The notes under the pieces are model-generated. The model was not told the origin of the DNA and did no database searches. It saw nothing but the letters and a program-made list of their open reading frames with translations. 64,000 bases of DNA from Tanytarsus gracilentus (Eukaryota; Arthropoda; Insecta; Diptera; Chironomidae), in assembly GCA_038502055.1 (NCBI GenBank), contig JAXRKN010000044.1:5836501-5900500 (forward strand), given 5' to 3'. Each line of letters starts with the position of its first letter. Within the stretch, counting starts at the first letter, position 1. This document shows positions 25,216 through 37,090 of this stretch, one piece after another. Both the position numbers and the translations under genes were made by a program.

Positions 25216-27821
25216 ATGTCAGCATCACCAGTAGCCCGTCAAGCACACTCGCATGCTCAACTGATTCCTGCCATGAGGAAAGTCCTCATAAGCGACGCAT
25301 CTCAAATGCCCGATGTGTATTCTTCAACACCGAACGGCACAATCTATAGCACAACACCTAATGGTAAGCTTTAGTGTAGATTTTATGAGAGAACAGCGAT
25401 GAGATAGAAAGTTCCACGTTGGAACTTCGTTTCTAAGTGCAGAATTATAGCTCCGCTATATATTAATTTTGGATTTTTCCAAAACCTGTTTTCGACCCCT
25501 AGTGCCAAGACATTACATTGTGCAATACCAAAACTTATACTCAAATGATAGGCCTAGCCAAACCCTACAAACTGGCGAAAACAAGTTTGAAATCGGTTGC
25601 TCCTACGAGGAGTTAGAGCCATTTAAGTCATCTTACTTTCTTACTTTCTTACTTTCTTACTTTCTTACTTTCTCACGATCTTAGTGAACGCCATATCTCA
25701 AGAACGGCTGGTCGGATTTGATTCGGGTTTGTGGCTAAAGATCGGGTTTTGGTTCTAGTTGTGCAAGAAGTATTTTGTTTTGAGGTACGACCCTCCAAGG
25801 ACCGTCCGTGGGTGCAAAAATGTCCTTTTTCATACAAATTTTCTCTTATATGGCTTCATGGGTATCGTTGAACTCGTAATTTGACCAGGAATCGAATGGA
25901 ACTGACGATTTTTGAGGAATGTCCATCATGGCCGGCCAGGAGTGCCACTAATGTCCATTTTTTAGAACTATGGCTTCATGTATGTCGTTGAACTGGTATT
26001 GCATCGGAAATCGATGACACTGACGATTTAATAAGGAATGTTCATCCTGGCGGCCAGGAGTGCCATAATGTCCATTTTAGAACAGCTTCTGTATGCTGCT
26101 CGTCTTGCATGGATCGATTGACACTGACGATTTTTGAGGAATGTCCATCATGATTAACCAAGAGTGCCACTAATTCCCATTGCAACGGAGTAGGGTACTA
26201 ATCTATGCGGAGCTATTGGAAATGGCAACGCCGTTTGCAGACCCATCTTGTTTTTTTTTGTAAAACTTCTTCTTTACTTTTCTGTTCTCCTCTTCTCGAC
26301 TCTGTTCATAGCGACCAAGAAGAAGAAGAAACTTTAAAATAAAGAAGAACTCAATGTGACTCTCTAAAGTGCTTCGCTTGTGTATGAGTGAAGAAAGAAA
26401 TGAAAATTGATTAGATTACACATAGCTCATGTGAACGCGAGTGCCTGTAAAAATAATTCGTTATCGTTCATGAACAGGCCACGATATGTCTGCGATAAAT
26501 AACAACTTAATTTCGCTCTGAGCTATAAAAATTTTTAGTAAGCGAAAATAAATATACACACTCATGACTTTGATGTGCTATATGCGCGCGTGTGGAGAGA
26601 CTTAGTGACTTAGTAACTGCGAAAAACCGGGTTAAAGGAGTGTGGAGAAGAAAAAATTTTGATTGAAATTTTAAGATGGGTTTAAAATAAAAATAATCCT
26701 GTATTTAAAACAAATTTATCTGAAAGTAAATTTTTTTAAATTTGAAACACAGAAAAATTAAAATAAATAAATTAAATTTCCATTTGTTTTCTCAAATTTT
26801 TCTCAATTAACGTAAACGTTCAGACACTTGACAACTGTTTGAACACCAAATTGAACCAATTTTTTCAATTGAGAAATTAACTTTACACTCTAAATTTTAA
26901 TGTGTTTAAAATTTTATCTAAGGAGTTTTTGTCACCAACTTTTTCTAATTTTTTAGTAAATGAAATCAAATTAAAAGCTATATAAAGCTTTTTGTCATTA
27001 ACTCTGCTAGTTTTAGCTAAATTTTGATAACATTTCGTACTTTAATTAATCGATAAATTGACGCCATCTTCACACTCTGAAACCCTCCTCAAAAACCTCT
27101 TAAATAAAGTTGTCTCATAAATTGAGAGCTAAAATATTCACAACGTTATCATGCGGCAATAAATTACATCCCTAATACATACTTGTGAGCGACTGTTGAT
27201 TATTTAGAATTAATTCTATTCATAACAAAAATATACACGAATGTTTGCTTTTAAAAATAAACTGGGTCAGATCATAAACGGGTGTTAGATTTTTTTTATT
27301 TCCTACATACGAGTTTGACATTTTTTACGACCTTCGAAATAAAATTGAGTTCATTCAACTCAATCGGGCATGCACATTAGTTTTTTCATCATCGGTATAA
27401 AATTAAATGAAAACAGAGCTCTAATGCTCTTTTTTCTCTCTCTCTCTCTCTCTCAATTAACATACCTCAAGTTGTAGTACATGTGTTATTTTTTCAAATG
27501 AGTCATAAATAAACTAATAGCAAATTTCTTCATCTTTCAGGTACAAAGATCGTGTACGAACGCACTTTTCTATTGAACTTACGGAACTCACCACTAAGCC
27601 ATACGCCACCAAAAAATATTCCCTGCCATCTCATGAAAGAAGACAAGAGTGCTTTCCATCATCATAATCACCAAAATCAAATGAACGGAACTTATCATCC
27701 TCCCAAGAACAATCAACAAAAAGATAAAAGCAATGGATGGAGCAAAATTCAAGCGCGTCGTCAAAGCTCACCCGACACCAGCAATGTCGAGGACCATCAG
27801 CAGTTCGAGATGGATATGTAA
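25216..27821 (+). CDS. Thor: eIF4E-binding protein (4E-BP / Thor)
   Basis: Translational repressor that binds eIF4E and blocks eIF4G. It is inactivated by TOR-dependent phosphorylation and, in flies, induced by FOXO. Exons 25216-25363 and 27541-27821 join in phase 1 to 142 residues. The N terminus MSASPVARQA is typical of fly 4E-BP. YSSTPNGT and YSTTPNGT carry the priming Thr-Pro sites, with the exon junction in the second. The eIF4E-binding motif YxxxxL-phi is Tyr55-Leu61. Ser66-Pro and Thr71-Pro follow at the positions of the other regulated sites. The C-terminal FEMDM (138-142) is a TOR-signalling motif. The protein is about 25 residues longer than Drosophila Thor, with the excess in a His/Asn/Gln/Lys-rich linker (about 85-125). 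The intron is 2177 nt and carries a repeat element. The gene converges on AP-1 sigma. Confidence 0.96.
25447..26216 (+). mobile_element. Non-autonomous repeat element, 770 bp, with 10-bp terminal inverted repeats (copy A)
   Basis: Begins ATAGCTCCGC (25447-25456) and ends with its exact reverse complement GCGGAGCTAT (26207-26216). A diverged copy is at 40511 in the same orientation. It contains a CTTACTTT-type microsatellite and about three tandem units of roughly 115-120 bp, each with TGGCTTCATG..., GACGATTTTTGAGGAATGTC and CAGGAGTGCCAC (starts near 25851, 25971 and 26083). No transposase-like ORF is present. A target-site duplication could not be fixed with confidence. It lies in the Thor intron, probably silently. 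The family name is unknown to me. Confidence 0.65.
25632..25673 (+). repeat. Microsatellite, 8-bp unit (CTTACTTT-type)
   Basis: Five or so near-perfect tandem units of 8 bp within copy A. Copy B carries an interrupted version at about 40677-40730, so the array predates the dispersal of the element. Confidence 0.8.
27435..27454 (+). repeat. (TC)10 dinucleotide repeat in Thor intron
   Basis: Ten perfect TC units about 85 bases before the acceptor of Thor exon 2. Too far from the acceptor to be its polypyrimidine tract. Confidence 0.85.
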
Positions 27822-29625
27822 ACTTTCTGTGTGTGTGGATGTGCGTGCTTCGAAGCTTCATTTTTACTTTAATAATTTTAAATTAATAGTTTATGAATTT
27901 TGATTTGCAAAATGGGAGAGCGATGAAGAAAAATCTGAAAAAAGCCTCAAATAGGGTGTCTGTAAAAATGAATTTATGAATGACTCTTATGATACCAGGG
28001 TGAGATGAAAATTTGAATATTTAAGCAATTTTGAGAAATTTCTTGCCATTGAAATTTCACATCAAAAAAAAAATCTTCCAAAAACATGCAACAAAGGAAG
28101 AAGTGCACACAAATTAAGTTTTCATAATGTTCCACCTTACTTTGAGGAACTATAAAAAAAATTCAAAAAATTTAGACCTAAGATTTCACCTCAAACGATC
28201 ATTTTCAACTAATTTAATTTCGCAAAATTCTAAATTAAATTTCTTAGAGAATAATTTCGACTAAAAAATTTCACGCGCATAAATTTTCAAAATAGTTTTT
28301 CTTTTCTGAAGGTTACCCCACCAAGAGATAATGTAGAAATGTCCTATAGCAGAGTCATAACAATCGTGTAAATTGTTATCTCAACATTTAAAAAAATTGA
28401 GAATTAAACTATTTTTTAAAACAAATCACACGCTTTGATGTTTTTGTGATATAATTTTTCGGTCATTTGGACCGGAAGGGAAATATATACGAGATGAAAA
28501 GAAGAAGAAAATTGAATCAATTTCTCTCCTTTTTTTCTTAATTAAAAAACTAACTAATTGGTTTTGAGCACTAAATCAGATGCCGAGAAAGGTTCTTTTC
28601 GTGTATGGCTATATTTCTCTGTGTAATAATCGTCGGCATAGCAAAGCAAGAAATAATTACTTTTTTTCGTACGATATAAGTTTGATAAATTAATAAGTGA
28701 AGTTAATGATAATTAAGATGAATAAAAAAAGTTGTGAGTTGAAAACTCATCAATGAGAAAAAATTTAAAAAAGATAAAAAAATGTGTCTAAAGAATTTTT
28801 TTCTTCTATTTTTACCGCACATTTTCCCCCCTTTTCAGGTGTTCAAACAAAGGCTGTTCCGCAATCGACGATAAAGAAGCTGTTGACTCGGGTGTTATTG
28901 ACTTGCGTGCATCACTTTATAATAGCTGGAATTTCAATAATAGATTCAGATATGCGAGACAATTTGCACGTGCACGTCATCAGTCATAAAAAATTGAAAG
29001 CAAACTTTTTCACAGAAAATCTATTTTATTTATTGTTCTCAATATCAGATCAAAAAGGGGTTGAGGACATACAACAAAATACTTAAGTACATAAAAATGC
29101 AAATCCTTTCGATACCTTAACTTTCACATCATAATCACTAATTGCTGCGAAACTCGCTCAATACAATATTGAAGTAAATTGCCTTGTCTTTTTTTATTTT
29201 GTGCTTCGATGCATAAAATTTTGTAGATTTTAAAATAATTGCGCGTGATTAATTTTGAGATATTTTAGTTTTGAAAAGTTGAATTTGAACTTCAATAATG
29301 TTTCCAAATGTAAAAATTTTTAATAGAATTTTAAAAAGATCAACAAAAAAATTAAATTTTAATTAGGTAGTTAAATTTCTACAAAAAATAGATTTTTTCC
29401 CTCACAACCTTCTTAATCGTTCATTTTTATAAAATACTGTGCTGTTAGGAAAAATAATTAAGTTGAATATCCTTTATGGTTCCTCTAAAAAGTGATGCTG
29501 ATATTTTTCTCAAATCCTATGGAATTCTTTTAACACAGGTATTTTGTGATTCTAACTTTAAATTCGTTATTATTCGAGATTGATGTGTGGAATGTTGAGT
29601 TTCTATTGTAATTTGAGTGATTCAT
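27822..29625. other. Convergent intergenic region between Thor and AP-1 sigma
   Basis: Contains the 3' UTRs of both genes. TTTATT (AATAAA on the minus strand) at 29193-29198 is a candidate AP-1 sigma poly(A) signal. An open stretch at 28839-29086 on the plus strand sits behind a very good acceptor (CCCCCCTTTTCAG), but I do not recognise its product. See findings. Confidence 0.5.
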
Positions 29626-32600
29626 TTAGCCGAGTCCGTGATCTTCAAAGAATCCTTGCGGTGTTTCATCCTAAAATTAAAACAATCACAAAATAAACTC
29701 AAATGCTACATACACAAAATGTCACAACATAAAAATTTAAACGAAGGAATCAAAAACAAGGAAAATAATTTTTAAAAACACTGAAAGGAAAATCTCAAAA
29801 TCTACATACCTTGTTTTCGATTCCCAATTTTTAAGTGTTTTAGAGAATTTAATGAGTGGAGGATTATTAAAGAAGCACTAGAGAGAGAACACTACACACA
29901 CCTCAAGTTTAATTATCATCAACAACTATTTTTGGTGGTTATAAAAAAATTTATTGACTCTTACGTTTAAATTCGTACACTTAAACATTTAATTAAGAGT
30001 TGTGGGGTGTAAAACAGAGAGATAAAAGGGGATTAAAAAGGGTGTTTTTGCGTGTGTTAAGTGACAAAAATTCCATTTTGAATTAGTGACAAAATTAAGA
30101 AAGATTTTTGGTCAGTTAGATCACAAATATCCTTTATTGAAATATCAATCTACTTGTGTAAGTGTTTATAATTTTTAAATATATATATTTTCAGTAGTGA
30201 GAATGATGTGTGCAAATTTTAAAATGCCTCACTTTATCATGTGGCTGTAAAGGCATTAAACGAGAGATTTTATTTACTAGGTAATTCATGAAATATATTG
30301 AGAAAAATTGGTCCAAATATAAAGACTTTTAGATTGTGCTCAAAACAGTGTTAAAGTGGGACATTAAGATTGTCCAAATGTGATACGTATTTTTTCCTAA
30401 AGCTTCTCGATACTTTTTTTTCTTGTTAAGTTTCCACCTACAGTCAGAGTCAAGTAATTAGATCATTTGAGTGGTTGTGATAATGTCAAATGATATACAA
30501 CTCACTCAGATCTAAGTACCAACTCTATCTACAAATTTGGTAGACATTTAGTTTTACTGTCTTCCTTCTTTCTCAAAAAAAATATTTTATCACTGGAAAA
30601 TATTCCAAAAAAATCGTTAAATTTAATTTAAATTTGAGAAGACAGTAAATTTTAATAATTTTCTAAAAATTCCACAATTAAAAAATTTGTTAGTCAAAAT
30701 AGATCATCATGTTCAGACCTAATTCCCTGTTGGCATACACAATTACTTTTATCAATTAATCAACAGAAAATTTAATTAAAAAATTTGTACCTCGCTCAAA
30801 AAACATCTTTTTAATATAATGTGGTCCATTATTCCAATTAAATTACTTAATTTAAGAAAATTAATAACAACAATTTTCAATTCGTGTGTTTGTTCCCTAA
30901 ACCTGATTCTTGTATAAATGTTTCATATATTTCTGGGTTAGTTAATGGTTACATCTAATGGTAATCAATTGGTGTCTAAAACTTATTTTTAAACTTTTTT
31001 ACTGGCGTTTCTGATATGATTAGTTTTTTTTATCAACTTTAATTCTACTGATTTACAATCATAATAAATTTATCTAGAAAAACAATTTTTTTTATCTGAT
31101 GTTGATGGTTTTTTTATGGTAGTGTGGTGTGTCAGATATTTTTTATAACAATCCAATTTCACGTAAGCTTGACTCTACTGCCTCTTCCTAAAGGAATTTT
31201 ACAACGTAAAGGAATTAAATTTTGACATTTACCATATATGTGTTGGTGGATGGTTTAATTGCTTGGTGATATTTTTAGTATTGAAGGTAAAATAAGAGGG
31301 TTTAAAAATGAAAATATTTTCAATATTTAAGCTCCCAAAAAAACTCATAAATGTTATCATATTTACAAGGGAAAACATTCAGATGAGTCTGGTATGTGTT
31401 TTATTTTGAGTTGGGAGATAGTAAAGATTTTTGTTAGAGAGTGAAAGAGGAACAACACTAAAACACGCGAGAATTAAATCACGATATTGCTTCGCATTCA
31501 ATTACTGTAATTATATTTTTATCAGAACCTAATTTGATGGCAATGAAGAAAAAATTATGCGACGTAGTGTAATGAAAATAATTAAAAGATTTTTCCTTAG
31601 AAAATTAAATTATTTGCTGAATTTAAAAGATTTTTTTATATATTTCAAAAAGTTCCAAAAACCACCATAATTTTCTCCTCACTGTCACCAACTCACATTG
31701 AGCCACACCAAAATAAAAAAGTTTTCTTTATTTGTTAAATATAAGTTGCAGTCAAAGTGATACACAGATAAATAATTACTGGAATTAATGTCTAAATATA
31801 TTTAAGGGTTAGAGATAGGCTAAAAAGGTGATTAGTGATTTAGTCAATTGTAATTAGAAAATAAAAAGGCATTAAGATTTTCTATCATGACTCATTTTAA
31901 TGATTATACTCTTTTTTTGGCATTATAACAATTTGAAATTGGAAAGAGAAAAGATAACACAAATTGTCATTACTTTATTACATAATTGTCTTTTTTTTCA
32001 TATAAATTCTTTTGATAACTGGGCAAATTTATAGTGCTGTGGGCGCTTAGAAACAATCCTTATCAATTTTCATTGGGTGTACATTTTTTTCTGTCACATT
32101 TCATTTGATGTACAAACTTTTTTTTGATATAAAAAAAAACTAGGAAAAATACTGAATTCTTTTCACTTTACCATAATTTAAAAATATATATATTTTCTTT
32201 TTTCCGACTAGGTTTAGCCTTTTTAGGTTAAATAATAATTAAATTAAATCTAAAATCAATTAGTGACTTAGTAAAAGAAAAAATAATCTTCTTCGTCTAA
32301 GACCTGAAAGAATAATTTAAAAAACCGATAACTAAAATTTTGAAATTAAACCAAATCCAAAAATGATAAATATGAAGCGATGGCGAAAATCATACACGAA
32401 AGCTTGAAAAACAAAAGTAAAATGTTTTAGGAGTTTTTCTCATCGCTATTCAGCTAAACAATGAAAGCTTCAATAATTATTTGGTGATATTTAAACTAGG
32501 TAATGTTCAGTCACTGGATAAAATCTTTTTTTTTTGTTTGGATGGAGGAAGGATTTAAATATTAGATCATCTAAAAAGCGCCCTACAATAAAAATTAGTT

Positions 32601-34699
32601 CTCAATTCTCTAAAAAAAATTCTAAAAGAAAAGAAACTTTGTGAGAAAAGAGAGTGAGATAAAAATCGCTAATACAGATGTATATAAAAAATTGACATCG
32701 ATGTGTGATTCAAAATTTTTTTTGATTATTTTCAATTCAAATTCTCATTCAGATCCTTTTTTCATATATCGTGTGATAGAGGTGTGAGATAAAAATGAAG
32801 AGAAAAAAGAAAGAAAATTTATAAAAAGGAGAGAAAACAATTTTTTTGGTTCATCAGACATCAAAAAAAATCTCCGAGAATCATTTTTGGTTATAAGTAA
32901 AAAGTTCTCAGAGGATTTTGCTAAATATCTTCTTAACATCTACTGGAAGTTTATTTTTTGATTACTATTCATGCTATTAATTATATTTTTTATGCATGCA
33001 AAACAATACTTTTGAGTCACTATATATTTTAGCATTCAATTAACTAACATAAAATAGGGTTTTTACTGGATTGATTTGAGTTAACGGTTATTACATTCAT
33101 TAAAGATGCTTTTTACGATTGCTTGATTGACTCAATTATGGAAGTTTGGCTATTCTATAAATTTTTTTATTTAATTTTATGGAAAAATAGATTTTTTACT
33201 CGCGGAACTTTGGCAACATCTTTTTATCAGATTAAGTTTTTAAGGCATTTTCATAATATTTTACTTTTATATAATCGCGATTTTATCAAACTATAAATAG
33301 CCCAAAATAATATTCTTCATTTTGATGATCCTTACATGAAATAAACACCATCAGTTTAAAACTAACTGCCACCATAAAAAAATGATAGAATAATAATTTT
33401 TTATACAGAACATAGCAGCACACAATTTCAAGTCTTTGTTTTTCTATAAAAGCATTTTGTGTATTTTTTATGCTTTAAAGCATTTTTTAAAAATAAATTT
33501 GTGAAACATTCAAAAACACAATTCTGATAATTTTGCAAGTAAAATTATTTTTTTAGCATTTTCAAAATCTCAATTTTAAGTTAAATTTGTTAAATGTCAT
33601 TCACATTCTGCATTGAGATTTCGGAAAAACTTTTTTGGTCATCAAGAAAAGCGGGGAAATAGCAAAAAATAGCCAAAAAAAATCAAAACACACTAATTAA
33701 CCAATGTTTAAATCTTTGAAACGATAAAACTTCCAAATAAAATCATGAAACAATTCTTCAATTTAAAAGCAATTAAAAAAGGTACACGAGGAGTGTGGCA
33801 AGAGAAATGTTGATTAATAATTAAATGGGCAAGAGATTTTTTAGCATCAATTTGTTCTTAATTACGTCGATAATGATATTAATGGGATTTTTTTTATATA
33901 TCATAAGTTTCATCGTTGCCTACCTCTTGAAGGACGTCCTGTGCCGCAATCGCCTTGAGTACATTCTTTTTTGATGTCTCCTGAATTTCACCGCCAACGA
34001 GAAGCTCATCGAGAATGAAGTATGCCTTTTCAAAATTGAAAATGATGTCGAGTTCACAGACCTAAAAAAACATGGCGAGATGTTAATTAATGTCACAATC
34101 ATGCCCGACGATCTTACTGAGCCAAAATATTTATCAAGTAGTTCGACATATCGATGAATGATCTCCAAAGTTAGCAGCTCATTGTCGTCCTGCTCAACTG
34201 CACAGCAAAAATACAAACTCGCATACCTACAAAGAGACGGAGTTTATGATTGATTGGTCGTCTAATAGTGATTTTGCATAACAGTTCTGGATGTTCGCAA
34301 ATTTGCTTCTAATTTTTAACCGCCCTATTCTATGATCGTGTCATCGTCATAAATGACTCAACCTAAATTTACCTTTTATATACTATTTTGCTCTCTTTGT
34401 ACTCCAAAAAAGAGCTCATTTTTGGTTTTCTCGCCAAAATCGTCGACACAAGTTCTCTGGTGATTTTCTTCTTCACTTTATCTGGATGTGCCACATACCA
34501 TTTTTGAAGTCTTAATTTGCCTTGTCGGCTAAATAAAAGCATAAATTGCATCTAAAAAAAGTGATGAGTGGTCATGAAAATTATCGATTTTTTTACAACT
34601 TTAAAAACTACTTGAAATATAGAAAATTGACATGAATCCTAATATAACCCTTTAAATTGACAAGTTTATATTTATTTTCCACACATTTTTTCTTACCAT
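29626..34699 (-). CDS. AP-1sigma: AP-1 clathrin adaptor complex sigma subunit
   Basis: Small subunit of the AP-1 adaptor that sorts cargo between the trans-Golgi network and endosomes. Coding exons on the minus strand: 34699-34697 (only the ATG), 34551-34373, 34226-34118, 34061-33924 and 29670-29626. They join in phase to 157 residues, the usual family length. The protein starts MMQFMLLFSRQGKLRLQKWY and continues through KPKMSSFLEY, YASLYFCCAVEQDDNELLTL, IIHRYVELLDKYFGSV, CELDIIFNFEKAYFILDELL and QETSKKNVLKAIAAQDVLQE, all near-invariant in AP1S. The last exon encodes DETPQGFFEDHGLG, which follows the pattern of the short acidic AP1S C termini. A 4.25-kb intron separates it from the rest, so alternative 3' exons are possible. 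The gene is divergent from the SVIP-like gene. Confidence 0.94.
29671..33923 (-). other. Long last intron of AP-1 sigma
   Basis: AT-rich DNA with no recognised coding segment. Starts with GTAGGC on the minus strand and ends in TTTTAG next to the terminal exon. A (K/F)-rich ORF near 32.8 kb looks like low-complexity translation. Confidence 0.6.
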
Positions 34700-35160
34700 T
34701 TTAAACAATTTAGGTGTAAATTTTGAGAAAATAAAAAACTAGAATACGACAGAAAAATTATTTGAGTTTCTATGAATTGAAAACCAGATGGCGTTGCAGG
34801 GGGATAGAAAAATTTTAAAATGGCTAAATGTAAAAAGCTCAAAATGAGCTTTCAGAAGGATCGAGGATTTAAATTTTAAATTTAATTTCATTTAATTTAA
34901 AACTCTTAATTACTTTAAAAACTCTCAAATAATTCCCAATTGCAAATTTTATTTTTTCCATGTTTTATTAGTTAATTTTTGACAACTTTAAAATTCAATT
35001 TTCATATCCATTGAAATTTAGCTCTCTTACAAAGAGTAACTCTCACTAGATTTAATTCAAATTATACTCTTAAAACCTGTCACGTGTTCGTTTTTGTTTT
35101 CATAAAATTCTCACCTGAAATTTTTAATCAAAATATTTAAATAAATTAAAAACTGCAGTT
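34700..35160. promoter_or_regulatory. Divergent promoter region of AP-1 sigma (-) and the SVIP-like gene (+)
   Basis: 461 bases separate the two start codons. A palindromic E-box CACGTG lies at 35081-35086 in the context TGTCACGTGTT, sharing the TCACGTG core of the lysosomal CLEAR element. No clear TATA box for either gene. That the E-box regulates both genes is inference. Confidence 0.4.
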
Positions 35161-35423
35161 ATGGGAAACTTATGCGGTTGTTTCTCGTCAAGCATTGGCA
35201 ATTCAAATTCATATGATTTTGTAAGTAAATTCAATTCAATCTATAATATCCATTTCTGCAAAAAGAGATTATATTTTTTAAACATCTTCAGAATAATCGT
35301 CGACGTATGATGGCTCAAGATCAACAACACCGTGAAAAGACATTCAAAGCGGAAAAACTTGAAAAAGAGCGAGCACTGACCGGTGTTGATAAATTTCCGG
35401 GTCTTCAATGGACACAAGATTGA
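35161..35423 (+). CDS. SVIP: Small VCP/p97-interacting protein (SVIP)-like, 63 residues
   Basis: Exons 35161-35220 and 35292-35423 (donor GTAAGT, acceptor TTCAG) give 63 residues. The N terminus MGNLCGCFSSS has Gly2 for myristoylation and Cys5/Cys7 for palmitoylation, as expected of a membrane-anchored protein. The middle is a charged helix (RRRMMAQDQQHREKTFKAEK) and the protein ends GVDKFPGLQWTQD, resembling the GLRWT ending of vertebrate SVIP, which binds p97/VCP and acts at ER and lysosomal membranes. The p97-binding motif R-x5-AA-x2-R is only partly matched: the arginines are spaced correctly but the Ala pair is absent. AATAAA at 35554-35559 is a plausible poly(A) signal. Neither exon is long, so an ORF scan misses the gene. 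Identity is inferred from architecture and the C terminus. Confidence 0.75.
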
Positions 35424-35553
35424 CGAAGTTCACAGCGCCAATGCAAATATTTAAATTGATTTTGTTATTTTTAGATGAAAGAATGTCTGGCTGTATTTTT
35501 GACATTAAACACGATGTAACTGAATTTTGTCGACATGAAAGACTAATAATATT

Positions 35554-35559
35554 AATAAA
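35554..35559 (+). terminator. Poly(A) signal of the SVIP-like gene
   Basis: AATAAA about 130 bases after the stop codon. Confidence 0.45.
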
Positions 35560-36959
35560 AAAATGAAGCTGAAAAATCATGAAGTTAAAACACAAAAATA
35601 TTTTTTAATTCATAATTTTTTAACATTTAATAAACAATCTTTTAAGAGTAACTAAAAACTATCTATCATTTATATATATTTTAAATAGTTTTTCCTCACA
35701 TCATTTTCATAATAATTTGAATTTTTATTATTTTCAATAATAATTATAAACTGTAATATAATGCATAATAATAAAAGTTGTCATTTTTTTCATTTCGATA
35801 TTATAATAAATTTAAATATAATTTTTACGTTTTTTTTTATAATTTTTGGATTTTTGCAAAGCATGTTCATAACTCAACATTATTCACTTCTTTAAGGTTT
35901 TAAATCTCATTCATTAATATACAGTGCATCAAAACTGTTATTCATCTCTCGTTTCTTTTTTATTTATTTAAAGTCTACTAAACAATTTTCACTTTACGAT
36001 TTTCGACACTTCAAAAAATGGAATAAGAATTTTTATTTTAAAGATTTTTTCTTTCAAGGTTTATAGTCGTCATTTCTATTAGAATATATACTGATATAGT
36101 ACATAGTATAAGTTGATTATTTCACTTCACCTTTTGTTTGTGTTTAATTTAATGCATAACAATATACGTTAGATCTATCTCTTATTATTGTTGTTCTTAT
36201 TGGGCGCTTTTCGGATCATCTTTTTTTGTGATTATTTCTCTCGTCGAGTGTTAAATTTTGGATGAAGTTGCAAACAGTGTAAGGGATAAGTTAGAAAGGG
36301 GGGAGAGAGAGCGAAAGAAAAACGCTTAGAAGAGAGTCATGGATGTGATTGTGTAAATGTGAGATTTTCTTTTCATATGGAAGAGATAGTTATGCCCACT
36401 TTGATAAATAGCTTTTTTCATTTTTTTAAATTTAATAAATGGATTAAAATCTTTCAATTTTTAAACAGAAAGATTTTTCTCTCCTTGATGGTTAAATACT
36501 TTTAGATTTCTTTGAAAGGGAGGTTTTGGTTAAATATTTTTTTTGACAAAGCTTAAAGTCATAATTATGCGAATATACACTCGATTCGTTTCTCATTTTT
36601 TTTGTAGATTTTTTTTAAGGGTGGAAATATGAAGAGTTAACAGGAGTGATTTTGGTATGTGCAGATGAGTGTGATTTTTTGAAAGCCATGCCCTGGAGTG
36701 AATTTCTCACTTTACATCAAGAGTTAAACGTGATGGAACAAAATCCAATGATCAAAGATTTAAACCAAAAGAATTCTTTTTGAGAGAATTGATCTCAAAA
36801 TTCTATGATTCGAAGCAAGATATTGTAATGTAATGGTGATGAGTTTTGTGTTGTCAACGTTTCGTGAGACTTTTTGAATTCAAAATTCTCTCCAATAAAT
36901 TGCAAAATTGTCAGTTTTAACTTTAATTAATTGCTGACTAAAGAAACCTTCTGAAAATA

Positions 36960-37090
36960 ATGAGAAAATTTTCGAATCTTGAAGAACCGTTTGATTTTTA
37001 AAAATAAAAACTCAAATCTTAAAAAACCGTCAGATTTCAAACTAAAAAATTCAAATTTAAGAAACTTTTTGATTTCAATAAAAAAAATTA
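36960..37090. repeat. Degenerate tandem repeat, unit about 50 bp
   Basis: Units share AACCGTTTGATTT / AACCGTCAGATTT / AACTTTTTGATTT followed by an A-rich tract and TCAAAT/TCAAATC. The minus strand translates into a repeating F-L-K-x-E-F pattern, which is a by-product of the repeat rather than a gene. Confidence 0.5.

Noticed and set aside
27631..27861. 76-codon ORF antisense to Thor exon 2
   Set aside because: Shadow of the 4E-BP coding exon.
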